DNA of 64,000 nucleotides from Thermomicrobium sp. CFH 73360. GTDB lineage: Bacteria; Chloroflexota; Chloroflexia; Thermomicrobiales; Thermomicrobiaceae. The stretch lies in contig NZ_JAMSLS010000004.1 of NCBI RefSeq assembly GCF_023806465.1, forward strand, positions 136,498-200,497. The letters run 5' to 3'. Both the position numbers and the translations under genes were made by a program. Below, piece after piece: positions 44,131 to 52,451 of the stretch (the first letter of the stretch is position 1; the number at the start of each line of letters is the position of its first letter). The notes under the pieces are model-generated. The model made no database searches and was not told where the DNA came from. It was given only the letters and a program-made list of their open reading frames with translations.

Positions 44131-46452
44131 TCAGGGAGTCGGCGTTGCCGTTGATGCAGGACTATCCTGCAATGTCGGCTCAGGTTCAGGTGTCGATTGA
44201 TTCGACGCTTCCTCTGGCGTTTCAGTCGGAGTTGGCGACAGCTGTGGCCCTACCAGTGTCACGTTTTGCGATGGCTGATAGGTGCTCCGCAATGTCAAGT
44301 CGTCGATCAAGCGCTCTCCCTTGTAGACACGCCGACGAATAGTGACTGTGAAGCCATCGCGCGCACGTTCCACAACGACCTGCTCACCCGGCGCAAGATC
44401 AGGAGACTCTCGGAACACAGGCGTCGGGTCAGCCTTAACCACATTTGTTACGACGGGATCCTCCACTTCGACTCGCCAGTTCGGCTTCGTACCCCAGATC
44501 TCAAAGTACACCCACGCGCCGTCCGCCCAGGCCACAATCGCGATCCAGTCGTTCGTTGCGTTTCGGAACTTGAAATCCAGCCCATAGTCGGTATCAACTG
44601 TGGCATCGAGCCCAATGAGCCCACTCGGTGGCTGACCATAGAGCGGAATCCAGTAGAGATGCCAGTTCCGTTCCACAATCGGGAACCCGCCCCAGAAAGC
44701 CGCGTGAAACAAAGTCGTCGATACCTGACAGACACCCCCACCAACCGATGGGACCGTTTGCACACGGCCGTTCGTCGCAACGATTCCGTATCCGACCTTG
44801 TACCCGCTATCAAGGTTGATCGGGCCGACTGTCTGATTGAACGAAAAGATCTCCCCAGGCGGCACAAGTGCCCCATTCACACGCTGAACCGCGAGTTCCA
44901 CGTTGTGCCGTCGATTCGAAGCCGAGTCGCCATAGTACGTTGCACCGGAGGATATCCGTTCCCGGATGACGATTTGCGCCCCAGACGCAGCGGTGATCTT
45001 GGGAGCAATGCTCCGCAACGAGAGAACAACCGTCGTCTGACCCGTTCGGAGCGCACGATCCATTGCCTCAAGGGTCGCGTCGATATCGATTTCTCTTCCT
45101 TCCTGCTCCGGGGTCACAACACGCACGCGTCCATCGATGTAACGGAGAACCGCATCGCGCGCCTCGCGCCGGACGCTCGATGCTAGCGATTCCAAGTACT
45201 GTCCTCCCACCCCACGATTTACAACAATGTCCAATGCCACAACTCGCCCAGCTTCTTCTCGGGGACTGAAGGCAAGAAGCTTTGCCAGTGCGTCGCCACG
45301 AAGCAGCTGTTCCCCCTCCGGCCATCTCAGTACCAATCCTCGTTCGATGATTCCTGTAGCCCTGGCTCTCGCCTGTTCTGCCATCTCGTTGGTTACCGCG
45401 GGATCTGCAGGCCGTGCGCGGGCTGGAACCGTCCGCTCGCCCCGCGCGAGACGGGCTAGGAACTCATCAACAGTCGCAGACACGTCAAGGACTGCTCCCG
45501 ACTGGGCCGGTACAACCACAAAACTCGTGCCGTTCCAACGCACCTGTGCATCGCTTGCCGGTGCGACCACCACATCAGCAATCTCGCTCAGATAACGCTC
45601 GACCTTCGTACGCTCGAGCCGCACCTCTAGCCTTTCTCCCCGTCGTGCCACGACCAAGAGTGCCGCAAGATCTTGTGGAGTAACTATCCAGCGCGGCTCT
45701 CCTTCGACCGTCAGCGTCACCGGCCCATCGAGAAGACGCTGTACGTCCGGAAGAACGGCCTCCAACTCTGCCCGGTGGAGGGACGGTTCGAGTGGAACCG
45801 GCTCTAGTTCGATGATTCCACTGCGCCCTGCGGCGAGCGATCGCTCAACGGCGCTGAGCGCTACCCCGACATCGATGCCGGTGCCTTGTTGTTCGGGTAT
45901 GATGCTCACCTTGCCATCTTCATCGGCAACGAAATACGCGTCACTGGGTGGCGTTGCTGCGACTTCGGCGAGGTGCGTCAATGCCCGTTCCACCGGTTTG
46001 GAATCGAACGTCACCGGAACCAGCACGTCCTCTCGTCCAAGTCGTGCACGAACCCATGTGAGGGAGTCATTCCACAAGTTACCGCTACGACCAAGTTGCT
46101 GAGCGCGGCTCACAGCACTGGCTGTTTCCCAACTCGGTTGCAGTTCCTCGATTGGGACAGTTACCTTGCGCCCTTTGAAAACAAGCACGAGTTCCGTTTC
46201 ACGGATCGCTCGCAGCGCTTCATCAACACGCTGCGTCGCCTCCACGCTCCGAAGTCCTCCAACATCGACCCCGGCGACGCGTACCCCTGGGTAGATCCGG
46301 TCCCCCTGTGCCAAGCCATAGCTTAGGAGCGCTGTACCAGTAACGAGTAGAATCGTTCCCAGCGCGGCGCTCACGACGACGAGGATGCGACGTAGTGCCC
46401 CCCACCGCAGCTGCGTCTTGACGACCTCACGGGCAACCTCGGCAATGCTCAC
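44131..46452 (-). CDS. VanW family protein with peptidoglycan-binding repeats
   Basis: GTG 46452 (GGGGGGA upstream) is preferred over the TTG at 46494. The 773-residue protein has a cytoplasmic head, one membrane helix (ILVVVSAALGTILLVTGTALL), several PG_binding_4-type repeats (for example YPGVRVAGVDVGGLRSVEATQRV; ARPADPAVT), and the C-terminal VanW domain: GATYYGDSASNRRHNVELAVQRVNGALVPPGEIFSFNQTVGP, GGGVCQVSTTLFHAAFWGG and ERNWHLYWIPLYG. A G5-like beta module and a Pro/Thr-rich tail follow. VanW function is unsettled, though the domain is predicted to act at the cell wall. It is the first gene of the minus-strand operon with DUF2342, NurA and the HAS-barrel protein. Confidence 0.9.
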   Translation of the reverse strand: MSIAEVAREVVKTQLRWGALRRILVVVSAALGTILLVTGTALLSYGLAQGDRIYPGVRVAGVDVGGLRSVEATQRVDEALRAIRETELVLVFKGRKVTVPIEELQPSWETASAVSRAQQLGRSGNLWNDSLTWVRARLGREDVLVPVTFDSKPVERALTHLAEVAATPPSDAYFVADEDGKVSIIPEQQGTGIDVGVALSAVERSLAAGRSGIIELEPVPLEPSLHRAELEAVLPDVQRLLDGPVTLTVEGEPRWIVTPQDLAALLVVARRGERLEVRLERTKVERYLSEIADVVVAPASDAQVRWNGTSFVVVPAQSGAVLDVSATVDEFLARLARGERTVPARARPADPAVTNEMAEQARARATGIIERGLVLRWPEGEQLLRGDALAKLLAFSPREEAGRVVALDIVVNRGVGGQYLESLASSVRREARDAVLRYIDGRVRVVTPEQEGREIDIDATLEAMDRALRTGQTTVVLSLRSIAPKITAASGAQIVIRERISSGATYYGDSASNRRHNVELAVQRVNGALVPPGEIFSFNQTVGPINLDSGYKVGYGIVATNGRVQTVPSVGGGVCQVSTTLFHAAFWGGFPIVERNWHLYWIPLYGQPPSGLIGLDATVDTDYGLDFKFRNATNDWIAIVAWADGAWVYFEIWGTKPNWRVEVEDPVVTNVVKADPTPVFRESPDLAPGEQVVVERARDGFTVTIRRRVYKGERLIDDLTLRSTYQPSQNVTLVGPQLSPTPTETPEEASNQSTPEPEPTLQDSPASTATPTP

Positions 46453-46604
46453 GGTCCCCCCATGCCAGAAGTGTCCGGACACCGAACCGGCCAAGAGTGT
46501 ACCAGAGGGGACGCCTGCTGCACCGGTCCACGGTTGTCAGACGGCAACATGCATGGTAGGGTCCGTCGATGGTGGTGGCCTTAGGGCGAGGAGGGAAGAA
46601 CGGA

Positions 46605-46988
46605 ATGACGCGACAGGTGATCGAAACAGACCGCGCACCACGCCCCATCGGCCCATACGTCCAGGCCGTGCGGGTCGGTCAGTTCATCTTCACAGCGGGA
46701 CAGATTCCCCTCGATCCGACGACGGGAAAGCTTGTCGAAGGGGGAATTGAAGAGCAGACGGAGCGCGTGCTGGAGAATCTTAAGGCCATACTCGAAGCAG
46801 CTGGGAGCTCACTCACACAGGTCGTGCGGACGACCTGTTTCCTGGCCAATTTGGAGGATTTCCCGGCTTTCAATCGAGTCTACGCTCGCTACTTTGGGGA
46901 GAATCCGCCCCCACGCACGACCGTGCAAGCAGCACGACTACCGGCTGGCGCGCTGGTCGAAGTCGACTGTATTGCCCTTGTCGAGTGA
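46605..46988 (+). CDS. ridA: RidA family reactive intermediate deaminase
   Basis: The 127-residue protein starts at ATG 46605 (AGGAGGG upstream) and matches YjgF/RidA: PRPIGPYVQAVRVGQFIFTAGQIPLDPTTGKLV, ILEAAGSSLTQVVRTTCFLANLEDFPAFNRVYARYF, and PPPRTTVQAARLPAGALVEVDCIALVE, with the conserved Arg that binds the enamine. RidA hydrolyses 2-aminoacrylate and similar imines formed by PLP enzymes. It is monocistronic and diverges from VanW. Confidence 0.94.
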   Translation: MTRQVIETDRAPRPIGPYVQAVRVGQFIFTAGQIPLDPTTGKLVEGGIEEQTERVLENLKAILEAAGSSLTQVVRTTCFLANLEDFPAFNRVYARYFGENPPPRTTVQAARLPAGALVEVDCIALVE

Positions 46989-46996
46989 GCATGTAG

Positions 46997-47026
46997 TTGC
47001 TGAACCGTGCGCTCGTTTGCTATACT
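46997..47026 (+). promoter_or_regulatory. Promoter of tRNA-Val (CAC)
   Basis: TTGCTG (46997-47002) and TATACT (47021-47026) with an 18-nt spacer lie 12 nt before the tRNA. Confidence 0.65.
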
Positions 47027-47038
47027 GCGTGCGGGTGA

Positions 47039-47112
47039 GGGTGAGTAGCTCAGCCGGTTAGAGCGCGCGGTTCACATCCGCGAGGTCAGGGGTTCGAGTC
47101 CCTTCTCACCCA
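47039..47112 (+). tRNA. tRNA-Val (anticodon CAC)
   Basis: The 74-nt gene has acceptor arms GGGTGAG/CTCACCC, D-arm AGCTCAGCCGGTTAGAGC, anticodon stem CGCGG/CCGCG with loop TTCACAT (anticodon CAC) and GGTTCGAGTCC. CCA is not encoded. Confidence 0.95.
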
Positions 47113-47137
47113 CCGAGGGAGTACGGGAATCGGTGAA

Positions 47138-47163
47138 GTGGCGCGGTGCATAACCGCGGCCAC
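47138..47163 (+). terminator. Hairpin after tRNA-Val, possible terminator
   Basis: GTGGC plus GCGG (47138-47146) pair with CCGC and GCCAC (47154-47163) around a 7-nt loop, with one bulged G. TGTTGTGTT follows, only loosely U-rich. Confidence 0.4.
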
Positions 47164-47303
47164 TGTTGTGTTACGTGAAGACCAGATACCGTTTGAGGCG
47201 ATCCTCCACACGCGCCGGTGCCTGGTCGGCCGTCCTCCCGGTATGCTCCCTCTCCAGGGGAAGTGGCTGGAGAGGCGAACGAACGACAGGCGAGGTGTCG
47301 AAG

Positions 47304-47774
47304 ATGGTTCGTGAGCGACCGATTGTGCTCACCCCCGAAGGTAAGGCAGCACTAGAGCAGGAGCTTGAGCAACTTCGTCACGTCAAGCTCCCAGCGTTGC
47401 TCGAGCGCCTGCAGCAACTCAGCAACGAGGGTGATATTTCCGACAATAGCGAGTACGAGGATACGAAAGAGGAGCTCGTGCTCACGGAGGCTCGCATTCG
47501 CGAAATCGAGCATATTTTGCGCCGCGCTCAGATGGTGGCTCATACCGGCCCCGGGGACGAAGTGCGCCTTGGCTCACGGGTGACCGTGATCGATGACGAG
47601 GGTGTAACCGAACACTGGGTCATTGTGAGCCCCGAGGAAGCAAATGCCGCGCAAGGCCGGATCTCTATCGAGTCCCCAGTCGGTGCTGCTCTGCTGGGTA
47701 AGCGCGCCGGGACAACCGTGGTTGTGAAGGCTCCTGGCGGCGAGATTCGGCTAACGATTCAGCGGATCGAGTAA
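47304..47774 (+). CDS. greA: Transcription elongation factor GreA
   Basis: GreA rescues backtracked RNA polymerase by stimulating transcript cleavage. The 156-residue protein starts at ATG 47304 (GAGGTG 6 nt upstream); the frame extends upstream into non-homologous sequence. The N-terminal coiled coil has LTPEGKAALEQELEQLRHVKLPALLERLQQLSNEGDISDNSEYEDTKEEL, with the acidic tip residues D and E (DISDNSEYE), and the C-terminal FKBP-like domain has VGAALLGKRAGTTVVVKAPGGEIRLTI. lysS follows after 87 nt, a common pairing. Confidence 0.96.
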   Translation: MVRERPIVLTPEGKAALEQELEQLRHVKLPALLERLQQLSNEGDISDNSEYEDTKEELVLTEARIREIEHILRRAQMVAHTGPGDEVRLGSRVTVIDDEGVTEHWVIVSPEEANAAQGRISIESPVGAALLGKRAGTTVVVKAPGGEIRLTIQRIE

Positions 47775-47861
47775 TCATGGAACAATTGGGGAGCGCTGAC
47801 GGTGCCGCACCGCGGCGCTCTCGTGCTGCCGTGTGGCGTTCTCGACGAACAGGGAGGACGC

Positions 47862-49451
47862 ATGCCGCTTAACGATCAGCAGCGAGCGCGTCTCGAGAAG
47901 ATCCGCGAGCTTCGCGCACAGGGTATAGATCCTTACCCGGCTCGATCATCACGAACTCTGACCGCCGCCGATGCTGTAGCACGATTCGCTGAGCTCGAAC
48001 CGCACCTTGGTGGCGAACCAGACCCCGAGCCGGTGACGGTGGCAGGTCGGGTCGTTTCGATTCGTGACATGGGTGGCACCGTTTTCAGCCACATTCGTGA
48101 CAGCTCAGGATCGATCCAGCTCTTTCTCCGCCGCGATGCGGTAGGTCCCGAGCAGCTGGCATGGTTCAAGCGGTACATCGATCTCAACGACTTCGTTGAA
48201 GCCGACGGGCATCTCTTCCGCACGCGGACCGGTGAGATTTCGCTCCAGGTGACTGCGCTCCGGCTCCTCAACAAGGCGATCAACCCACCACCAGACAAGT
48301 GGCACGGTCTGACCGATGTCGAGACCCGATATCGCCAGCGTTACGTCGATCTCATGACGAATCCCGCAACACGCGAAGTCTTCGTGACGCGGGCACAAGT
48401 CATTCGGGCTATCCGGCGGTACTTAGACGAACGAGGTTTCTTAGAGGTCGAGACACCCACGCTTCAGCCCATCTATGGTGGCGCTGCCGCACGTCCCTTT
48501 ACGACCTACTACCATGCGTTAGACCAAACATTCTATTTGCGCATCTCCGACGAACTCTACCTGAAACGCCTCATTGTTGGTGGCTACGATCGTGTCTATG
48601 AGATATGCAAGGATTTTCGCAATGAGGGAATTGATGCCCGACACAATCCTGAATTCACGATGCTAGAGTTCTATGTCGCATATGCCGATTATCGAGACAT
48701 CATGCAGATGTGCGAAGAACTCATTGTCTTTGCAGCTAAGGAGGCGCTCGGTACGCTCCTCCTTCCCTGGGGCTCGCATACCATCGACCTCACGCCACCC
48801 TGGACGCGAATGAGCTTCCGTGAGGCCCTCCTGCGCTACACTGGGATCGATTTTCTGGCGGTCACTGACCAACCGACCCTGTATCGCCTCGCGCGCGAAC
48901 TTGGGGCCGACGTCCGTCCTGACACAGTTTGGCCACGAATCCTCGATGAACTCCTCAAAACCTTTGTCCGTCCCGCATTGATTCAACCTACCTTTGTGTA
49001 CGATTACCCCGTGGCGCTTTCGCCTCTTGCCAAGCGGAAGCCTGACGATCCACGCCTGGTCGAGCGATTCCAACTCTTTGTTGGGGGCCTTGAATTGGCC
49101 AACGCCTACACCGAGCTCAACGATCCGCTTGACCAGTTTTACCGCTTTCTCGAGCAGGCCCGCGATCGTGCGCGCGGTGATGAAGAAGCGATGCCGATCG
49201 ACGAGGACTTCATCAATGCACTCATGTACGGCATGCCTCCAACCGGTGGCTTCGGTCTGGGGATTGATCGGCTCGTCATGCTTTTCACGAATCGGCAAAC
49301 GATTCGCGAAGTCATTCTCTTTCCGCAGCTGCGCTCAAAGCCCGAGCCACTCGGATTAACCGAGGATCTTCAACCGTATCTCGATCTTGTGCCGGGTGTT
49401 CAGGATTCATTGGCGTGCGAAGACTCACCGACTGAGGCAAACTCGGCTTGA
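47862..49451 (+). CDS. lysS: Lysyl-tRNA synthetase (class II)
   Basis: ATG 47862 has GGGAGG 6 nt upstream and is taken as start; the longer frame from 47802 lacks homology. The 529-residue enzyme has the OB fold (VTVAGRVVSIRDMGGTVFSHIRDSSGSIQLFLRRD), class II motif 1 GFLEVETPTLQPIYGGAAARPF, motif 2 YEICKDFRNEGIDARHNPEFTMLEFYVAYADY, and motif 3 GFGLGIDRLVMLFTN. It charges tRNA-Lys. The last 52 nt overlap the convergent AI-2E transporter gene. Confidence 0.96.
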   Translation: MPLNDQQRARLEKIRELRAQGIDPYPARSSRTLTAADAVARFAELEPHLGGEPDPEPVTVAGRVVSIRDMGGTVFSHIRDSSGSIQLFLRRDAVGPEQLAWFKRYIDLNDFVEADGHLFRTRTGEISLQVTALRLLNKAINPPPDKWHGLTDVETRYRQRYVDLMTNPATREVFVTRAQVIRAIRRYLDERGFLEVETPTLQPIYGGAAARPFTTYYHALDQTFYLRISDELYLKRLIVGGYDRVYEICKDFRNEGIDARHNPEFTMLEFYVAYADYRDIMQMCEELIVFAAKEALGTLLLPWGSHTIDLTPPWTRMSFREALLRYTGIDFLAVTDQPTLYRLARELGADVRPDTVWPRILDELLKTFVRPALIQPTFVYDYPVALSPLAKRKPDDPRLVERFQLFVGGLELANAYTELNDPLDQFYRFLEQARDRARGDEEAMPIDEDFINALMYGMPPTGGFGLGIDRLVMLFTNRQTIREVILFPQLRSKPEPLGLTEDLQPYLDLVPGVQDSLACEDSPTEANSA

Positions 49452-50557
49452 ACGGTCGTTGCAGGTCCGGGATCGCTCCACCGCCGGTAAAGGTACCGGA
49501 AAACGTCGCGGAACACTGCCGCCAGCGGAACCGCGATGACCATACCGGGTATGCCCCAAAGTGCCCCGCCGGTCACCACAAGTACCATCACGACTGCTGG
49601 GTTCATTTCCACTACATAACCGTGAACCCTCGGCACTAGAAGATTATTCTCAAGCTGCTGGATGATGATGAAAGCAAGGCCTACCCATACCAGCTTGCTG
49701 GGATCAGTGGCCAACGCAACAAGTCCAATCACGATGAACGTCAAGATCGGTCCGAGAATCGGCACAAGTTCCAGTACCCCTGCGATCAACCCAAGAACGA
49801 TCGGTTGTGTCAACCCGATCGCCCACATAGCACCTCCGACCGCAATGCCGATGATCAATCCGAGAAAGAGTTGGCCACGAATGTACGCGGCCAGCGTTCG
49901 ATCGACAATACGGACGATCGCTTGCACGTCCGGCCGCCAACTCTCCGGCCACAACCCGTAGAACCACTGTAGCGCCCGACTACTGTCCTTCAGCACGTAA
50001 TACATCCAGAAGGGTACAAGGACAACTGCTGAAAAGAACCCGATCGCTGCACCCACGGCTCCAAATGTCAAGCGCATCGCACGCTGGAGGGCTGCAAGAG
50101 CCATCGACCACAGACTTCCCAGAGCCCCTTCAATCTGTGCACGGACAGCCGGTGGCACATTAGCCTCGTACTCAGCCAACCATCCGTTCACGTATTCATT
50201 CACCGCTTGCCAGTAGCCGGGCGCAGCCTGAATAAACTCGCTCGTCTGTCGCACCAGCGGTGGGACGAAAAGCATAGCCACGCCGGCGACAATCGCTGCC
50301 GCGGTGAGATATGTCACCAGAATGGCAACTGTCCGCGTCAGACCTGGGAAACGAGCCCGGAACGGGAGTAGCCGTTCGTAGATCCCCACTAGGGGAGCCA
50401 GGAGATAGACGAAAATAGCCCCGACAATAAACGGCAAGAGGGCACTGCGTGCCGACCATCCGATCCAGGCAACAATGATCAGGGCGAGCGCGACGAGGCC
50501 ACGGCGCAACCACCGTTTCCCGGTCGGCTGCGCTGAAGGGCGCTCGATTGGCTGCAC
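49400..50557 (-). CDS. AI-2E family transporter (PerM/YtvI type)
   Basis: The 385-residue membrane protein has about eight hydrophobic helices. Typical stretches are LVALALIIVAWIGWSARSALLPFIVGAIFVYLLAPLVG, an amphipathic middle, YIRGQLFLGLIIGIAVGGAMWAIGL and LELVPILGPILTFIVIGLVAL, and LVPRVHGYVVEMNPAVVMVLVVTGGALWGIPGMVIAVPLAAVFRDVFRYLYRR. The family is named for autoinducer-2 export but many members are likely Na/H antiporters or other exporters. The gene starts (GTG, GGGAGGG upstream) 27 nt after potC, so it is probably the last gene of the transport operon. Confidence 0.88.
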   Translation of the reverse strand: MQPIERPSAQPTGKRWLRRGLVALALIIVAWIGWSARSALLPFIVGAIFVYLLAPLVGIYERLLPFRARFPGLTRTVAILVTYLTAAAIVAGVAMLFVPPLVRQTSEFIQAAPGYWQAVNEYVNGWLAEYEANVPPAVRAQIEGALGSLWSMALAALQRAMRLTFGAVGAAIGFFSAVVLVPFWMYYVLKDSSRALQWFYGLWPESWRPDVQAIVRIVDRTLAAYIRGQLFLGLIIGIAVGGAMWAIGLTQPIVLGLIAGVLELVPILGPILTFIVIGLVALATDPSKLVWVGLAFIIIQQLENNLLVPRVHGYVVEMNPAVVMVLVVTGGALWGIPGMVIAVPLAAVFRDVFRYLYRRWSDPGPATTVQAEFASVGESSHANES

Positions 50558-50584
50558 CAGAGCCCTCCCACCGCTCGCTTCGTG

Positions 50585-51436
50585 TCAATCTCCGCGGCTA
50601 CGCCGACGGGCAAACTCAGCCGAGGCCAAAATCAGCACCGAGAACGTGATCAGCATCGACGAAACCGCCGCGATCGTCGGATCGATCTCCATGCGCAACC
50701 CTTCGAACATGCGCATTGGTAAGGTACGACCGCGGGCACCAGCAATGAACAACGCAACGATTAACTCGTCGAACGACGCAATGAAGGCGAACACGGCACC
50801 GGCAAAGATTCCCGGGCTAATCATCGGCAACGTTACATACCGGAAGGTTTGCCAAGCATTTGCCCCAAGACTCTGGGCCGCCTGCTCGAGGCGAATGTCG
50901 AAGCCCCGCAGCGTTGCCGATACGTTGACGACGACATAGGGCACGGCAAGTACCGTATGCGCCAGCACCAGTCCCCAAAACGTCTGCACAAGATACAGAC
51001 GCACATAAATCCCATAAATTGCGATGGCAACAATAATGGCCGGAACGACGAGCGGTGAGACAATGATCAGGTTGACGATGTCCTTTCCGGGAAATGAGCC
51101 TCGCACGAGCGCGAGCGATGCTGCAACCCCCAGCACCGTCGCAAGGATCATGACTGTAAAGGCAACTCGAATGCTCTGGATCGTCGCGGATGTCCAGTCC
51201 GCGCGAGCGAAGAAATTCTGATACCACTGTAACGAAAGTCCCGGCGGCGGAAACGATAAGTACTTCGCTGCGCTGAAAGACATTGGGATGACGATCGCCA
51301 CGGGTGCTACCAGGTACAAGAGGACAAGTGCGCTAAAGAGGCCTAAAATGACGCGAGACCATGAAATCGACCACCTGCGCCTCGCCGGCTGTGTCGCGAC
51401 AACTGCTCGCTGCAATGGTGCAGCGGTCTCAGCCAT
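50585..51436 (-). CDS. potC: ABC transporter permease, PotC-like
   Basis: The 283-residue permease has about six helices and the EAA loop EQAAQSLGANAWQTFRYVTLPMISPGIFAGAVFAFIASFDELIVALFIAGARGRTLPMRMFEGLRMEIDPTIAAVSS, which contacts the ATPase. The DELIVALF and RTLPMRMFEGLRMEIDPT motifs are characteristic of PotC-type polyamine permeases. The ATG overlaps the potB stop by 1 nt (TAATG). Confidence 0.92.
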   Translation of the reverse strand: MAETAAPLQRAVVATQPARRRWSISWSRVILGLFSALVLLYLVAPVAIVIPMSFSAAKYLSFPPPGLSLQWYQNFFARADWTSATIQSIRVAFTVMILATVLGVAASLALVRGSFPGKDIVNLIIVSPLVVPAIIVAIAIYGIYVRLYLVQTFWGLVLAHTVLAVPYVVVNVSATLRGFDIRLEQAAQSLGANAWQTFRYVTLPMISPGIFAGAVFAFIASFDELIVALFIAGARGRTLPMRMFEGLRMEIDPTIAAVSSMLITFSVLILASAEFARRRSRGD

Positions 51437-52338
51437 TAGTAGCCACCCCCGAACATCTTATCGATCCCGAGCAAGCGATTGTAAATCGCGAAAATCACAA
51501 GCGTGATGACGAGGAGTACTGCCGCCAGGGCAGCAGCGAACGGAAAGTTGAGTTGCGTGCGGATTTGTGTCTCGATTAACTGCGCGATCATCATGTCAGT
51601 TCGCCCGCCCATCAGTGCAGGCGTGATGAAGAACCCAAGCGCGAGGATAAAGACGAGCAAACTTCCCGCCGCCACCCCCGGCAGACTCAACGGGAGAAAC
51701 ACCCTGAGAAAGGCTTGGAAGGGTGAGGCCCCGAGATTATAAGCCGCTCGCAACAGATTCCGATCGATTCCGCGCATCACCGCATAGGCTGGGAGGACCA
51801 TGAAAGGCAGGAGAACATGAGTCATACCGACGAGGACCCCGATGCGGTTGTACATCATCCGGAGCGGCTCGTCGATCAACCCTAGCTCCAGAAGCCAACG
51901 ATTGAAGACACCCTGTCTCTGGAGGAGCACCATCCAGGCATACGTGCGCACAAGAATGCTTGTCCAGAACGGAATCAGCACAAGGATCATGAGCAGACGA
52001 GCCGTTCGCGCGCGTAGGGTTGCGAGAAAATACGCAAGCGGATAACCCAGAATCAGACAGAGCAGAGTCACCTGCAAAGCGATGGTAAAGGTTGTCTGCA
52101 AAACACGAAGGTAGAGGTCAACTTCGACGATGCGTCGGTAATGCACCAGCGTGAAGTGGTTTCCGTCATAGACGCTCGTCACAATCAGGCGAACGATCGG
52201 GTAGACAAAGAGCACAAGGAGCAAGAGCAACGTGGGGAGTAGTAAAAGAAAGTACCCCAGTTGACGCCGAAATTCTAGTCGGCGACTCGTGGTGCTCTCC
52301 CGATACGCTCGCCCAGCCAGGACCTCACCGGTGGTCAT
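51436..52338 (-). CDS. potB: ABC transporter permease, PotB-like
   Basis: The 300-residue permease has six to seven helices and the EAA loop [63 protein letters not shown], typical of PotB-type polyamine permeases; [34 protein letters not shown] is also characteristic. It pairs with PotC, and with PotA and the binding protein encoded upstream. The substrate cannot be told from the permease; polyamine, opine and phosphonate-like compounds all use this subfamily. Confidence 0.92.
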   Translation of the reverse strand: MTTGEVLAGRAYRESTTSRRLEFRRQLGYFLLLLPTLLLLLVLFVYPIVRLIVTSVYDGNHFTLVHYRRIVEVDLYLRVLQTTFTIALQVTLLCLILGYPLAYFLATLRARTARLLMILVLIPFWTSILVRTYAWMVLLQRQGVFNRWLLELGLIDEPLRMMYNRIGVLVGMTHVLLPFMVLPAYAVMRGIDRNLLRAAYNLGASPFQAFLRVFLPLSLPGVAAGSLLVFILALGFFITPALMGGRTDMMIAQLIETQIRTQLNFPFAAALAAVLLVITLVIFAIYNRLLGIDKMFGGGY

Positions 52339-52408
52339 AGGCGTTATCCTTCACGCTTGCTGGCTTTCGCTGCAGTCAACAGTACCGTCAACGATGCTGT
52401 TTTGACAA

Positions 52409-52440
52409 GCGTCCGGAGGGACAAATGTCCCCCCGGACGC
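52409..52440 (-). terminator. Intercistronic hairpin between binding-protein and permease genes
   Basis: GCGTCCGG (52409-52416) pairs with CCGGACGC (52433-52440), and after one mismatch GGGAC pairs with GTCCC around AAAT. On the minus strand it lies just after the binding-protein stop and before potB and lacks a good U tract. It probably gives partial termination or 3' protection, raising binding-protein mRNA above permease mRNA, as is usual in such operons. Confidence 0.55.
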
Positions 52441-52451
52441 CACCACAGCAA

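Noticed and set aside
44197..45186. 329-codon plus-strand frame opposite the VanW domain
   Set aside because: It overlaps the highly conserved VanW core on the other strand and contains no homology signal.
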